Source of the DNA: Merdimonas sp963929015
GTDB lineage: Bacteria > Bacillota > Clostridia > Lachnospirales > Lachnospiraceae
Direction of reading: 5' to 3'
NCBI RefSeq assembly: GCF_963929015.1
Contig: NZ_CAWVHE010000008.1
Location: 1 to 64,000 of the forward strand
DNA length: 64,000 bases
Shown here: positions 24,412 to 33,866 of the stretch, piece after piece
Numbering within the stretch: position 1 is the stretch's first letter
How the letters are laid out: each line of letters starts with the position of its first letter
Program-made: the position numbers and the translations under genes
The notes under the pieces: generated by a model
Databases searched by the model: none
What the model was told of the DNA's origin: nothing
What the model saw: the letters and a program-made list of their open reading frames with translations, nothing else

Positions 24412-24735
24412 ATGATCACTCTGACTGACCAGACCTTTTCTCCGGAAATCACCCGCGCGGCGCTTCCTGCCATCGTCATGTTCTACGCCGTCTGGTGTCC
24501 CCGGTGCGCGATGATGAAGCCGGTGGCAGAAGCTTTGGAACACCGGCTTGAAGGCCGGCTTCTTTTTTACAAAGTAGACACCGATGCTTCCCCGAATATC
24601 TCCGCTGTCTACGCTCCCGATCTGGTCCCTGCCTTCGTCTGTTTCCGCAACGGCCGCTGCCTTGGCTCCATGTGCGGGATCATTGACGAGACTCTTCTGG
24701 AGCAGCGGATACAGAAAATCTTCAGAAATAGTTAA
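24412..24735 (+). CDS. Thioredoxin-family protein
   Basis: A 107-residue thioredoxin fold with the redox motif WCPRC (near residue 28) in FYAVWCPRCAMMKPVAEAL, followed by FYKVDTDASPNIS and a cis-Pro VPAFVCFRNG. The active-site dipeptide is PR rather than the GP of classic thioredoxins, and there is a second Cys pair (CFRNGRCLGSMC), so its redox properties may differ. It is coupled to the small basic protein gene. Confidence 0.85.
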   Translation: MITLTDQTFSPEITRAALPAIVMFYAVWCPRCAMMKPVAEALEHRLEGRLLFYKVDTDASPNISAVYAPDLVPAFVCFRNGRCLGSMCGIIDETLLEQRIQKIFRNS

Positions 24736-24747
24736 TGGAGATTTTAT

Positions 24748-24775
24748 TTGCATTTCACAGGAGATGTGTTATGAT
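24748..24775 (+). promoter_or_regulatory. Candidate promoter for the DUF1002 gene
   Basis: TTGCAT (24748-24753), 16-base spacer, TATGAT (24770-24775), about 60 bases before the start codon. Confidence 0.6.
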
Positions 24776-24836
24776 ATGTGAGTCAAAAGCCAACAATGTA
24801 TAAATAATAAGAAAAAGGGGGCCTGGTGCATTCACC

Positions 24837-26144
24837 ATGCATATGAAAAAAATGAAACGAACATTACCGGTAATTCTGGCAGCTGTCCTTTGTACGGCAT
24901 CACTTCCGCTTGCTGTACAGGCAGACAGCTCCAAGGTTGTAACTCTGGGCGCAAATCTGACCGGGGAACAGAAAACGTCCATGTACGAATATTTCGGAAC
25001 CTCTGAAGATCAGGTACAGACCATTGAAGTCACCAATGCGGACGAACGCAAATACATGGAGGGCATTGCTTCCGAAGAGCAGATTGGTACCAGAACCTAC
25101 AGTTGCTCTTATGTAGAGCCCACCTCTGACGGCGGCATCCAGGTGAAAGTTGCAAATCTGACGTATGTAACGAGTTCCATGATCGCAAGTACTCTCACCA
25201 CCTCTGGCGTAGAGAACTGCAACGTGGTAGCCGCGTCTCCCATCGCCGTATCCGGCACCGGAGCTCTGACCGGCATCATGATGGCCTATGAGACTGCCAG
25301 CGGCGAGACGCTCGACGAAGGACAGAAGGCGGCAGCCACCGAAGAGCTTGTCACCACCGGACAGCTTGCAGACGCGGTAGGCGATGAAGCAGCTACCGGC
25401 ATCATGAACGACGTCAAAGAACAGGTGATCGGAGAAGGCCTCTCCGATCCTGCAGACATTCAGGATGCTGTAAGCGACGCTGCAAAGACTTATAATATTA
25501 CTCTGACAGAAGACCAGATGAACAAGATCACTTCCCTGATGGAGAATATCTCCCAGTACGATTATGATGTCAAAGCATTAAAAGAAACGCTGGACAACTT
25601 AAATGGTGAAAGCGGCGGCTTTTTCTCCAATCTGTGGGACACCATCACCGGATTCTTTGGCGGCGACACGGTAGGTGGCATTATCAATGAGACCAAAGAC
25701 GAGATCCTTGGCTCTGATGTTATCACAGACAGCACCCTGGAAGATTCTTCCTCAGAGGAGGAAACCGCAGATCCGGCGACAGACACCGAAGGAAGCGGCG
25801 GCGGACTCTGGGACCGCATCGTAAGTTTCTTCGAGAATCTCTTTGGCGGCAGTGATGAAGACGCATCTACGGAAGAAGAAACCACAGACGAGGCTTCCGA
25901 TGCGCTTTCCGGCGAGTCCACGGACGAAGCTTCCGAGGATTCCGAAACGGTCACAGAAGAACCTTTTGCCGATGAGTCGGCAGACGCTGACAGTGATCCT
26001 TCTGATACCGGCGTCACCGGAGGCGAATCCTCTTCCGACTCCGCAGCTGACAACACGACAGATGCCACAGGCGCAGATCCCCAGAATGGCGGCTCTGCAG
26101 ACAGCCTGACAGGCGAAACTTCCGAACCTGCTGCTGCGAATTAA
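24837..26144 (+). CDS. Secreted DUF1002 protein with acidic C-terminal tail
   Basis: A 435-residue protein with a Sec signal peptide (basic MKKMKR, hydrophobic core, likely cleavage after AVQA near residue 28). It then has a DUF1002 (YpuA-like) domain, about residues 30-245. The last 190 residues are Ser/Thr/Glu/Asp-rich linkers carrying two similar aromatic modules, GGFFSNLWDTITGFFGGD and GGGLWDRIVSFFENLFGGS. The function of DUF1002 is unknown. GGGGG is 16 bases before the first ATG; the ATG at 24843 is an alternative start. A strong terminator follows. Confidence 0.8.
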   Translation: MHMKKMKRTLPVILAAVLCTASLPLAVQADSSKVVTLGANLTGEQKTSMYEYFGTSEDQVQTIEVTNADERKYMEGIASEEQIGTRTYSCSYVEPTSDGGIQVKVANLTYVTSSMIASTLTTSGVENCNVVAASPIAVSGTGALTGIMMAYETASGETLDEGQKAAATEELVTTGQLADAVGDEAATGIMNDVKEQVIGEGLSDPADIQDAVSDAAKTYNITLTEDQMNKITSLMENISQYDYDVKALKETLDNLNGESGGFFSNLWDTITGFFGGDTVGGIINETKDEILGSDVITDSTLEDSSSEEETADPATDTEGSGGGLWDRIVSFFENLFGGSDEDASTEEETTDEASDALSGESTDEASEDSETVTEEPFADESADADSDPSDTGVTGGESSSDSAADNTTDATGADPQNGGSADSLTGETSEPAAAN

Positions 26145-26180
26145 AACAAAACTGCCCTGCTCTGGCAGGCGCACCACCAT

Positions 26181-26219
26181 AAGAAAGAGAGCGTATGATC
26201 TTCATACGCTCTCTTTCTT
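26181..26219. terminator. Bidirectional terminator between DUF1002 gene and glgB
   Basis: Perfect 18-bp stem, 26181-26198 with 26202-26219 (AAGAAAGAGAGCGTATGA), loop TCT; T-rich on both sides. It separates converging genes. The stretch 26220-26299 holds nothing else evident. Confidence 0.8.
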
Positions 26220-26299
26220 CCTATATCTCAGCTTATCAGAAAGTCAATCAGCCATTTCATCTGCATCCTGCAGTTGGCAAAAGAATCCAAAATTCACAA

Positions 26300-28210
26300 T
26301 TAAAACTCAAAAATCGCCACCCCGTAAGGAGACAGAGGATATGCGAAGGAGTAGGGTCTTCCGTCACATTCCTGCTTTACGCCTTTGTAGACTGCCGGTT
26401 TCTTGCGTCCGTTTCCGCCGTACTGCTCCTCATCGCTGTCCATCACCAGCTTGTACTGCTTTCTTCTTGGCACTCCCACGCGATAATCCGCCCATTCCAT
26501 AGGAGTGAAGTTGCAGACAAACAACAGATTCTTCTTGCCATCTTTGGAGTGTCTCATAAAACTGAAGATGCTGCGGTACCGGTCGTCAGCATTAATCCAC
26601 TCAAAGCCCTCCCAGGAAGCGTCCATTTCATATAACGCCTTATTCTTTTTATAGAGATGCAGAAGATCCCGGAACCAGTTCTGGATCGCCTGGTGCTCTT
26701 TTTCCGCCAGCAGGAACCAGTCCAGTTCTCTTTCTTCGCTCCACTCTCTTAACTGGGCGAATTCCTGTCCCATAAAGAGCAGCTTCTTGCCCACATGCCC
26801 GATCATAAATGCGTAACCCACTTTCAGATTGGCATACTTGTCAAATCCAAGCCCGGGCATCTTATTGAGCATGGAACACTTCAGATGTACCACCTCGTCA
26901 TGAGACAGCACCAGGATGTAGTTCTCACTGTACGCATAGCTCATGGCAAAGGTCATCAGGTTGTGATTGTCTTTGCGGAAATAGGGATCCAGCTTCATAT
27001 ATTCTGTAAAGTCGTGCATCCATCCCATATTCCACTTCAGGCTGAATCCCAGCCCGTCTTCTTCTACCGGACCTGTCACCATCGGCCACGCCGTAGACTC
27101 CTCTGCGATCATCAGCGCGCCCGGATTTCTTCCCAGCAGCACAGAATTCAGGTGTTTAAAGAAATCAATGGCCTCCAGGTTTTTGTTTCCGCCATATTTG
27201 TTGGCCACCCACTGACCATCCTGCTTGCCGTAGTCCAGATAAAGCATGGACGCCACTGCATCTACCCGCAGGCCGTCTACATGGAACTCTTCCACCCAGT
27301 ACAACGCGTTGGAAATCAGGAAATTCCGCACTTCATTCTTTCCATAGTCAAAGATCTTGGTGCCCCAGTCCGGGTGTTCTCCTTTTCTTGGATCCTGATA
27401 TTCAAAGGTAGGCGTGCCGTCAAAATCCGCAAGCCCGTGGGCGTCTCTCGGGAAATGCGCCGGTACCCAGTCCAGGATGACTCCGATCTTATTCCTGTGG
27501 AAATAATTTACCATCCACGCAAAATCCTCCGGCGTCCCGTATCTGGATGTGGGTGCGAAATATCCTGTCACCTGGTAGCCCCAGGAACCATCAAAAGGAT
27601 GCTCCGCGATCCCGATCAGCTCGATGTGCGTGTATCCCATATATTTCATGTACTCGACGGCGTCTTTTGCAAATTCCCGGTATGTGTAGAATCCCTCATC
27701 CTCCCGGCCCGGATGCCGTTTCCAGGAACCGATGTGCGCTTCATAAACAGACATTGGCTCCCTGGTATGATCCCATGTTTTCCGCTGTTCCATCCAGGCG
27801 GAATCCGACCATTTTATATGGGACAGATCATAGACTTTCGATGCCGTTCCCGGCCGGAGTTCTGCATGAAATGCAAACGGATCTGCCTTGAAGATAAATT
27901 CCCCTTTATAAGTCTCTATGCAGTACTTGTACATATCATACTGCCTGACCCCTGGAATGAAGCAGGTATAAATTCCCAGAGGCTCCTCTCTTTCCATGGG
28001 ATTCGCCTGGGTATCCCAGTCATTGAATTCCCCCACCACGGATACACTCTGTGCGTGAGGCGCCCATACCGCGAAATATACCCCTTCCGTTTTACCCTTC
28101 CGGACAAGATGGGCTCCCAGCTTCTTATAAATCTCATAATGGTTCCCCTGTCCGAAGAGATACTGATCCAGTTCTCCTACTTCATATGGTTTCTTTCTCT
28201 TTTTTGCCAT
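26300..28210 (-). CDS. glgB: 1,4-alpha-glucan branching enzyme
   Basis: A GH13 enzyme, about 636 residues, that makes alpha-1,6 branches in glycogen. It has a CBM48 region (VYFAVWAPHAQSVSVVGEFN) and the GH13 sites VDGLRVDAVASM (nucleophile Asp), MIAEESTAWP (acid/base Glu) and VLSHDEVVH (third acid). GGGGG lies before the ATG at 28210; an upstream in-frame ATG at 28225 with AGGA is possible. No other glg genes are adjacent. Confidence 0.94.
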   Translation of the reverse strand: MAKKRKKPYEVGELDQYLFGQGNHYEIYKKLGAHLVRKGKTEGVYFAVWAPHAQSVSVVGEFNDWDTQANPMEREEPLGIYTCFIPGVRQYDMYKYCIETYKGEFIFKADPFAFHAELRPGTASKVYDLSHIKWSDSAWMEQRKTWDHTREPMSVYEAHIGSWKRHPGREDEGFYTYREFAKDAVEYMKYMGYTHIELIGIAEHPFDGSWGYQVTGYFAPTSRYGTPEDFAWMVNYFHRNKIGVILDWVPAHFPRDAHGLADFDGTPTFEYQDPRKGEHPDWGTKIFDYGKNEVRNFLISNALYWVEEFHVDGLRVDAVASMLYLDYGKQDGQWVANKYGGNKNLEAIDFFKHLNSVLLGRNPGALMIAEESTAWPMVTGPVEEDGLGFSLKWNMGWMHDFTEYMKLDPYFRKDNHNLMTFAMSYAYSENYILVLSHDEVVHLKCSMLNKMPGLGFDKYANLKVGYAFMIGHVGKKLLFMGQEFAQLREWSEERELDWFLLAEKEHQAIQNWFRDLLHLYKKNKALYEMDASWEGFEWINADDRYRSIFSFMRHSKDGKKNLLFVCNFTPMEWADYRVGVPRRKQYKLVMDSDEEQYGGNGRKKPAVYKGVKQECDGRPYSFAYPLSPYGVAIFEF

Positions 28211-28239
28211 ATCGAACCCCCACATTTCTATCCTGTTCT

Positions 28240-28257
28240 GGACTCGCGGGCGAGTCC
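28240..28257 (-). promoter_or_regulatory. Leader hairpin upstream of glgB
   Basis: GGACTCG-CGGG-CGAGTCC, a perfect 7-bp GC-rich stem with tetraloop, followed by a second possible stem (CGC...GCG). It lies between a TATAAT (28284-28289, minus strand) and the glgB start, so it would be in the 5' leader. Role unknown. Confidence 0.45.
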
Positions 28258-28300
28258 TGCGCCCTCACGGAGCGTATATCCATATTATACTTTAGATAGT

Positions 28301-28344
28301 CAAAAAAAAAAAGAGTTTTGACAAATCTATCTGTCAAAACTCTT
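28301..28344 (-). terminator. Terminator after the TPR/AAA+ gene
   Basis: AAGAGTTTTGACA (28311-28323) pairs with 28332-28344. Read on the minus strand the stem runs into eleven Ts. It ends the long upstream gene just before the glgB promoter region. Confidence 0.88.
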
Positions 28345-28354
28345 ATTTTTTTGA

Positions 28355-31270
28355 TTAAATCTTAAAATCTTCTTCTTTCAGAATAATTCTGTCAGACTCA
28401 TCAGTTCCCTTCTTAAACACCCGTCTGGCAAGATGCTTTACATTTGCTTTCTGGGAATGTTCAATGGCTTCATCCATAATCTCTTTTACTTCCGCAACAG
28501 ATACCGCATGGTCCTCTCTCTGCATCACATCGATCCTGCTGTAGAGCGCCAGGATTCCCATCTCGTCCAGCTTGTATCCATTTTCTTTTGCGTAAGTCTG
28601 ACCAAAGGTTACCAGTTCATCATTGATGAATACCGGGAGTTCCAGCCTGGAAGTAAATTTCTTTTTAAATTCCGGACTGATCGCCAGCATCCTCTCCAGA
28701 GGCTTCCTCTGATCTTCCAGTACAAACAGAAGCTCGCCCGTCTTCTTTTCCATCAGATAGTTTAATTCCTTGATGGTTCTGGAATTCAGTTTGCCCGCTT
28801 TCTCAATGATAATGGCTCCGCCCTTAAGTTTCTGGATAATGTTGGTCAGTTCCTTTTTATTCAAAGATTCGCCGGTAACAATGGCAACTTTTCCCTGCTT
28901 CAGATTTCTCTGCTTCTGGATCGCCTTTACAATATCAACTGCCAGAACCGTTTTCCCGGATCCTTTTCTTCCCACAACCAGAAGATTTCCTGTCTTGGAA
29001 GTTCCTTCTCTCTGGGCTCTCCTGTCATTATCCAGCACTTCTACGATCTGCTCGCTCATGCCTCTGACCGGAACGAAATAAGAGAATAACTTTTTCTGTT
29101 CCTCTGTCAGTCCGGCCTTCAGGCCAATCTCGCTGGTAGCGCTTAAGTCATATCTTCCGGTTACTACAAAGCCGGTATCAAAAGGAACACCGCTTCCCTT
29201 GGACTTCTTGATCCGTTCCTGGATCTCCTCCTCGGAAGGCTCTTCAATCTCCAGATCTTCTACATCAAAGGCTTCTTCCTCCGGCTCATCGTCCTCAAAG
29301 TCCTCTTCGTCCAGATCCTCTTCCGATTCATCCCCGTCGAAGTCTTCTTCCTCGAAGTCTTCCTCATCGAACTCGTCCTCGTCAAAGTCCTCTTCCTCGA
29401 AATCTTCCTCATCGAACTCGTCCTCGTCAAAGTCCTCTTCCTCGAAATCTTCCTCATCGAACTCGTCTTCGTCAAAGTCCTCTTCGGCCTCATCCTCGTC
29501 GAAGTCTTCCTCATCAAAGTCCTCTTCGGCCTCATCTTCGTCGAAGTCTTCCTCATCAAAGTCCTCTTCCTCGAACTCGTCTTCGTCAAGAGCTTCCTCT
29601 CCGAAATCTTCTTCAAAGTCTTCCTCATCAAAGTCCTCTTCCTCGAACTCGTCTTCGTCAAGAGCTTCTTCCAGGTCGTCTTCGTCAAGATCCTCTTCGT
29701 CGAAGTCTTCCCAGAACTCCTCATCTTCTGGTTCAGAATCTTCCTGTTCAGGATTCTGATTCATTTCTGCCACCAGTCTTACCAGATCATCCGGAATCCT
29801 CTGGGTTTTTCCTTCTCCGGCAATTCCGGCTTCCGCAGCTTCTGCGGCCTTCCTTGCTTTTTCTGCTTCCGCGGCCTTTCTCGCTTCCTCAGCTTCTGCG
29901 GCCTTCCTTGCTTTTTCTGCTTCCGCGACCTTTCTCGCTTCCTCGGCTTCTGCGGCCTTTCTCGCTTCCTCGGCTTCTGCGGCCTTCCTTGCTTTTTCTG
30001 CTTCCGCGGCCTTTCTTGCTCTCTCTGCCTCTGCAGCTTTACGCTCGACTTCTTTGCGTTCTTCTTCTTTCCGGCGATCTGCCTCTTCCCGCTCTTTCTG
30101 GAGCCGTTCCTCGTCCTTTACCTTCTGTTCGGCGATGGCCTGTGCGTGTTCTTTCTGCTTTTCTTCCCACTCCTGCAAGATGTCGTCGATCCGCATCTGG
30201 CTGGTGATCCGAAGATCTTCTTCCTTCTTTTCCATTGCCTCTTTTTCAATATTAATACCGCTTGCAAGCGCAACGCCGGTCGCAAGCGCTTCTTCTAATG
30301 TAGCGCCACGCACCACCTGAGTGATCGCGGAATGCTTCTTCTCTTCCGGCTCATCCGTGGATCCTTCCATCTCTTCCACTTCCCGTACCAGGTCAACGGA
30401 TGGGATTTCTTCTGCTTCCGGAACTTCTTCCACAGCTTCCTCTGCTTCCGGGATCTCTTCTTCTACAGCTTCTTCTGTCTCAGAAACCTCTTCTTCCACA
30501 GCTTCTTCTGTCTCAGAAATCTCTTCTTCCACAACTTCTTCTGTCTCCGGGATCTCTTCTTCTACGGCTTCCTCTGCCTCTGAAACCTCTGCTTCCACAA
30601 CTTCTTCCGCTTCTTTAACAGCTTCTGCCCTGCGAACCTTCTTCACAGCGCCCGGTCTGCTGTCGTACTTTTCCTGCTGCAGCGGCGTCAGTGGTTTATA
30701 CTTCATTTTCAGTTCCATTGCCTTATATACATATTCGCCCTCACTGAACCAGAGGATCAGATCATCACACTCTTCCAGACATTCTGCGGTCATCCCCGCC
30801 TCGTGATAAAGAGCGGCCAGCTCATACGCCCATTTTTCCACATACTCCGCTTTCTTAAATTCCTCCAGAGCCTGGATCTGCTCTGTAAGCGGCGCTCCCT
30901 GCGCCCGAAGAATCTTGTATTTTAATATGTACTGATTGGGATCCCTCGGTGCAAGTTTTACATATTCTTCATAACAGTCAGACGCCTCTTCCACATCATT
31001 GATCTTCAGTGCGAGCATCCCCAGGCGATACACGATCTTCCTGCTCCCCGGAGATCTGTCAAATGCGGTAAACAGGATGTCCCTGCTCTTCTGATACTCG
31101 TTATTGTATTCATAAATCTCACTGACCGTATTGAGCATAGAGGCACTTTTTACCCTGCGCCAGTCAATGGTATCTGCGATCTCCATCGCCTTCTTATACT
31201 CTTTCTTTTCCAGATACTCCAGCATCTGTTCTGTTTTTACCCGATATTCATATTTATCCAAAACGCTCAC
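28355..31270 (-). CDS. TPR - acidic repeat - AAA+ protein, function unknown
   Basis: A 971-residue protein with four regions. Residues 1-205 are TPR-like helical repeats (YEYNNEYQKSRDILFTAF). Residues 212-305 are Glu-rich repeats of (I/V)xETEEAVEEE type. About 390-490 is a charged coiled coil with repeated ARKAAEAE units. About 505-690 is an extreme Asp/Glu/Phe tract of EEDFDE repeats. The C-terminal 260 residues look like a CbbX/SpoVK-type AAA+ domain with Walker A GRKGSGKT (near 766) and FKKKFTSRLELPVF. The Walker B position reads IIIEKAGKL where active members have LFIDEA, so hydrolysis may be lost. No signal peptide or membrane helix is present. It is probably a scaffold or chaperone-like machine; the role is not known. 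Confidence 0.75.
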   Translation of the reverse strand: MSVLDKYEYRVKTEQMLEYLEKKEYKKAMEIADTIDWRRVKSASMLNTVSEIYEYNNEYQKSRDILFTAFDRSPGSRKIVYRLGMLALKINDVEEASDCYEEYVKLAPRDPNQYILKYKILRAQGAPLTEQIQALEEFKKAEYVEKWAYELAALYHEAGMTAECLEECDDLILWFSEGEYVYKAMELKMKYKPLTPLQQEKYDSRPGAVKKVRRAEAVKEAEEVVEAEVSEAEEAVEEEIPETEEVVEEEISETEEAVEEEVSETEEAVEEEIPEAEEAVEEVPEAEEIPSVDLVREVEEMEGSTDEPEEKKHSAITQVVRGATLEEALATGVALASGINIEKEAMEKKEEDLRITSQMRIDDILQEWEEKQKEHAQAIAEQKVKDEERLQKEREEADRRKEEERKEVERKAAEAERARKAAEAEKARKAAEAEEARKAAEAEEARKVAEAEKARKAAEAEEARKAAEAEKARKAAEAAEAGIAGEGKTQRIPDDLVRLVAEMNQNPEQEDSEPEDEEFWEDFDEEDLDEDDLEEALDEDEFEEEDFDEEDFEEDFGEEALDEDEFEEEDFDEEDFDEDEAEEDFDEEDFDEDEAEEDFDEDEFDEEDFEEEDFDEDEFDEEDFEEEDFDEDEFDEEDFEEEDFDGDESEEDLDEEDFEDDEPEEEAFDVEDLEIEEPSEEEIQERIKKSKGSGVPFDTGFVVTGRYDLSATSEIGLKAGLTEEQKKLFSYFVPVRGMSEQIVEVLDNDRRAQREGTSKTGNLLVVGRKGSGKTVLAVDIVKAIQKQRNLKQGKVAIVTGESLNKKELTNIIQKLKGGAIIIEKAGKLNSRTIKELNYLMEKKTGELLFVLEDQRKPLERMLAISPEFKKKFTSRLELPVFINDELVTFGQTYAKENGYKLDEMGILALYSRIDVMQREDHAVSVAEVKEIMDEAIEHSQKANVKHLARRVFKKGTDESDRIILKEEDFKI

Positions 31271-31422
31271 CTCAAAATATACTTTCCTATTTTAGAATTA
31301 TACTTCTATTAGTTTATCATACGCCTTATCTATTGTCAAAATATACACGAATATTTGTTACAAAAATATTACATTTTGTGGTATGATACAGGTATATCAG
31401 ACTTTCAATAAGGAGGTGCATC

Positions 31423-33036
31423 ATGAAACTATCGTTAACCGGAATCCAAAATCACTCCAACTGGGATGCCGCCGGCATCACCCTGCCCGGTTATTCTGTG
31501 GAAGCCGCGGCAGAGCAGGCAAAAAAAACCCCCCGCTGGGCACATTTCGGCATCGGGAACATTTTCCGCATCTTTATCGGCGGTATTGCCGACGACCTGC
31601 TGGAAAAAGGAGAACTGGACACTGCGCTTACCTGCATCGAAACCTTTGATTACGATGTGGTAGACAAAATCTATGCCCCCTTCGACAACCTGGGCCTTAG
31701 CGTCATCCTTCACAATGACGGCAGCCGCGACTACAAGGTTCTTGGCTCTTTCGGAGAGGCCCTGAAAGCACAGAGTGCAGACCCCGTCCTGTGGACACGC
31801 CTGAAGGAAATCTTTTCTTCTCCCTCTCTTCAGCTGGTTTCCTTTACCATCACAGAGAAAGGATATGCCCTGACCAATCCTGCCGGAAACTATCTTCCTT
31901 ATGTGCAGGCAGATATTGACAATGGACCGGAAAAAGCCACCGGCGCTATGGGCATCCTGACCGCCATGCTGCTGGAACGCTTCCGCAGCGGAAAAACCCC
32001 TATCGCCCTTGTTTCCATGGATAATTGTTCCAAAAATGGAAGCCTTCTGCGACGCTCTGTCATTACTATGGCAGAAGAATGGCAGAAAAAGGGCTTTGTA
32101 GATGCAGATTTCCTCGCTTACGTCAGTGATGAGACCATCGTTGCCTTCCCCTGGACCATGATCGACAAGATCACTCCCCGCCCAAATCCAGAGATTGCCA
32201 AAGATCTGGCCGGACTGGGACTGGAAGATATGGATCCTTTGGAAACCTCCAAACGAACCTATATCGCACCGTTCATCAACGGCGAAGATCCCCAGTACCT
32301 GGTGATTGAGGATAACTTCCCCAACGGACGCCCTGCACTTGAAAACGGAAAAGGCGTCTATCTCGGAAGCCGCGACACCGTTAATAAGTCAGAACGGATG
32401 AAGGTGACCGCTCTTCTGAACCCGGTCCACTCCGCCGTCGGACCTTTTGGCGTACTTCTTGGCGAAGAGTATTTTGCCAACATGATCAACAGCAATCCGA
32501 AGCTTATGAAGCTTGGAAAAATGGTGGCTTATGATGAAAGCCTTCCCATGGCTCCGGACCCGGGCATCATCAATCCGAAAGCTTTTGCGGATGAACTGTT
32601 CCAGCTTCGCTTTGTCAATGAATATCTGCTGGACACCAACATCCGGCTTTGCACCGACGAATCCCAGGGATTAGGCGTCCGCTTTGGCGAAACGATCAAG
32701 GCCTACACCGCAAAATATGGCAGCGCCGAACAACTGATCGCTATTCCTCTTGGCATCGCCGGCTGGATCCGCTATATGATGGGTGTTGATGATCAGGGCA
32801 ATAGCTACACCCTGGCTCCAGATCCACTGGCCAAAGAAATGACGGAGATCTTAAAGGACATTGAGATTGGAAAACCTGAAACTTTAAAAGATCAGCTTAA
32901 CCCGATTCTTTCCAATGAAACCATTTTCTTTACAAATCTTTATGAAAATGGTGTCGGAAACAAGATCGAAGAACTCTTCCGCGAAATGATCGCCGGCAAG
33001 GGCGCTGTCCGCGCTGTCATTGACAAATACTTGTAA
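31423..33036 (+). CDS. Mannitol dehydrogenase-family oxidoreductase
   Basis: A 537-residue long-chain polyol dehydrogenase of the MtlD/UxuB superfamily. It has the N-terminal dinucleotide-binding start WAHFGIGNIFRIFIGG, VSMDNCSKNG, and the catalytic Lys-Asn-His signature KVTALLNPVHSAVGPFG. Family members oxidise mannitol, fructuronate/mannonate or related sugar acids with NAD. The exact substrate cannot be fixed from neighbours, since it is flanked by unrelated genes. AAGGAGG precedes the ATG and a terminator follows. Confidence 0.82.
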   Translation: MKLSLTGIQNHSNWDAAGITLPGYSVEAAAEQAKKTPRWAHFGIGNIFRIFIGGIADDLLEKGELDTALTCIETFDYDVVDKIYAPFDNLGLSVILHNDGSRDYKVLGSFGEALKAQSADPVLWTRLKEIFSSPSLQLVSFTITEKGYALTNPAGNYLPYVQADIDNGPEKATGAMGILTAMLLERFRSGKTPIALVSMDNCSKNGSLLRRSVITMAEEWQKKGFVDADFLAYVSDETIVAFPWTMIDKITPRPNPEIAKDLAGLGLEDMDPLETSKRTYIAPFINGEDPQYLVIEDNFPNGRPALENGKGVYLGSRDTVNKSERMKVTALLNPVHSAVGPFGVLLGEEYFANMINSNPKLMKLGKMVAYDESLPMAPDPGIINPKAFADELFQLRFVNEYLLDTNIRLCTDESQGLGVRFGETIKAYTAKYGSAEQLIAIPLGIAGWIRYMMGVDDQGNSYTLAPDPLAKEMTEILKDIEIGKPETLKDQLNPILSNETIFFTNLYENGVGNKIEELFREMIAGKGAVRAVIDKYL

Positions 33037-33050
33037 CAGAGCATAAAGAA

Positions 33051-33087
33051 AACAGCCATTACGGTCACCGTGATCATAATGGCTGTT
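33051..33087 (+). terminator. Terminator after the mannitol dehydrogenase-family gene
   Basis: AACAGCCATTA (33051-33061) pairs with TAATGGCTGTT (33077-33087), then a T-rich stretch. It lies 15 bases after the stop codon. Confidence 0.85.
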
Positions 33088-33866
33088 ATTTATTTAATTT
33101 TATCATATATTTTATATTTAATCGGAGGATTGTTTGAAATTCTTATCGTTCCTCTTATCTATTTCAAATAGATTATAACTCAAAGTCTTGGATAAATATA
33201 CATATATTTTATCTTCGATATCTTATCTATACTCCCTATTTTCTATATGAACTACTTCCATGGCTATTAAAATATCTATAACTGTTTCAATTATAGCCAG
33301 TGCCCTTATTATTTGTCTATAATCGTATTAAGTTATTCCTTCTATAACCTTTCATTCTATATAGCAAGTACTTTGTATAAATCTGATATATTAGGTAATG
33401 TTTCTTTACACATCGTCTAATATCTTTGAACTATTGTGGTATCCTTCTCAATATGTCTGCAGATCGAATTATCTTAAAATAAATGATCCGGCGGACTGTC
33501 TTCTCCGATTTCTCTTTTCATTCTGTATTTGCCGGTTTATCTTTCTTTATGGTAAAGGCTTATTCTAAAGGAACGATGATCTGCCATACCACTAACATAT
33601 TGAATTTTAAGTTCTGTTGCTGTGTCCAATGGATTAAGCCTCCTTTTCTTAAAATTTCCAAACCAATGTATTTTTATGATTCCCTTTCTCGTCAGGAATA
33701 CATTTCTTATTGAGTTTTGGATTGATTATATAGTAGCACCGGCGCCTTTATTTGTCAACACTATTTTTATATTTTTTATTTGTTATTTTATAATTGTATT
33801 ATCTTAGTATATTTTTCTGACTATTTTGCAATTCAAAAAATTTATCTCATTAATAAAGCAAGCCTT
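33088..33866. other. AT-rich region without a convincing gene
   Basis: About 780 bases, clearly more AT-rich than the flanks and full of stops in all frames. The only hint of a gene is on the minus strand: AAAAGGAGG before a TTG at 33629 opening a 30-codon frame (MDTATELKIQYVSGMADHRS..., stop 33537). After the stop the same frame continues TGKYRMKREIGEDSPP. This could be a decayed gene remnant, possibly from a mobile element, but no family is recognised. Confidence 0.4.

Noticed and set aside
29199..29759. Plus-strand frame of almost pure Ser/Lys
   Set aside because: Antisense shadow of the Asp/Glu repeat tract of the 971-residue protein.
33483..33713. 76-codon plus-strand frame in the AT-rich island
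   Set aside because: No ribosome-binding site, no family resemblance and cysteine/phenylalanine-rich chance composition.
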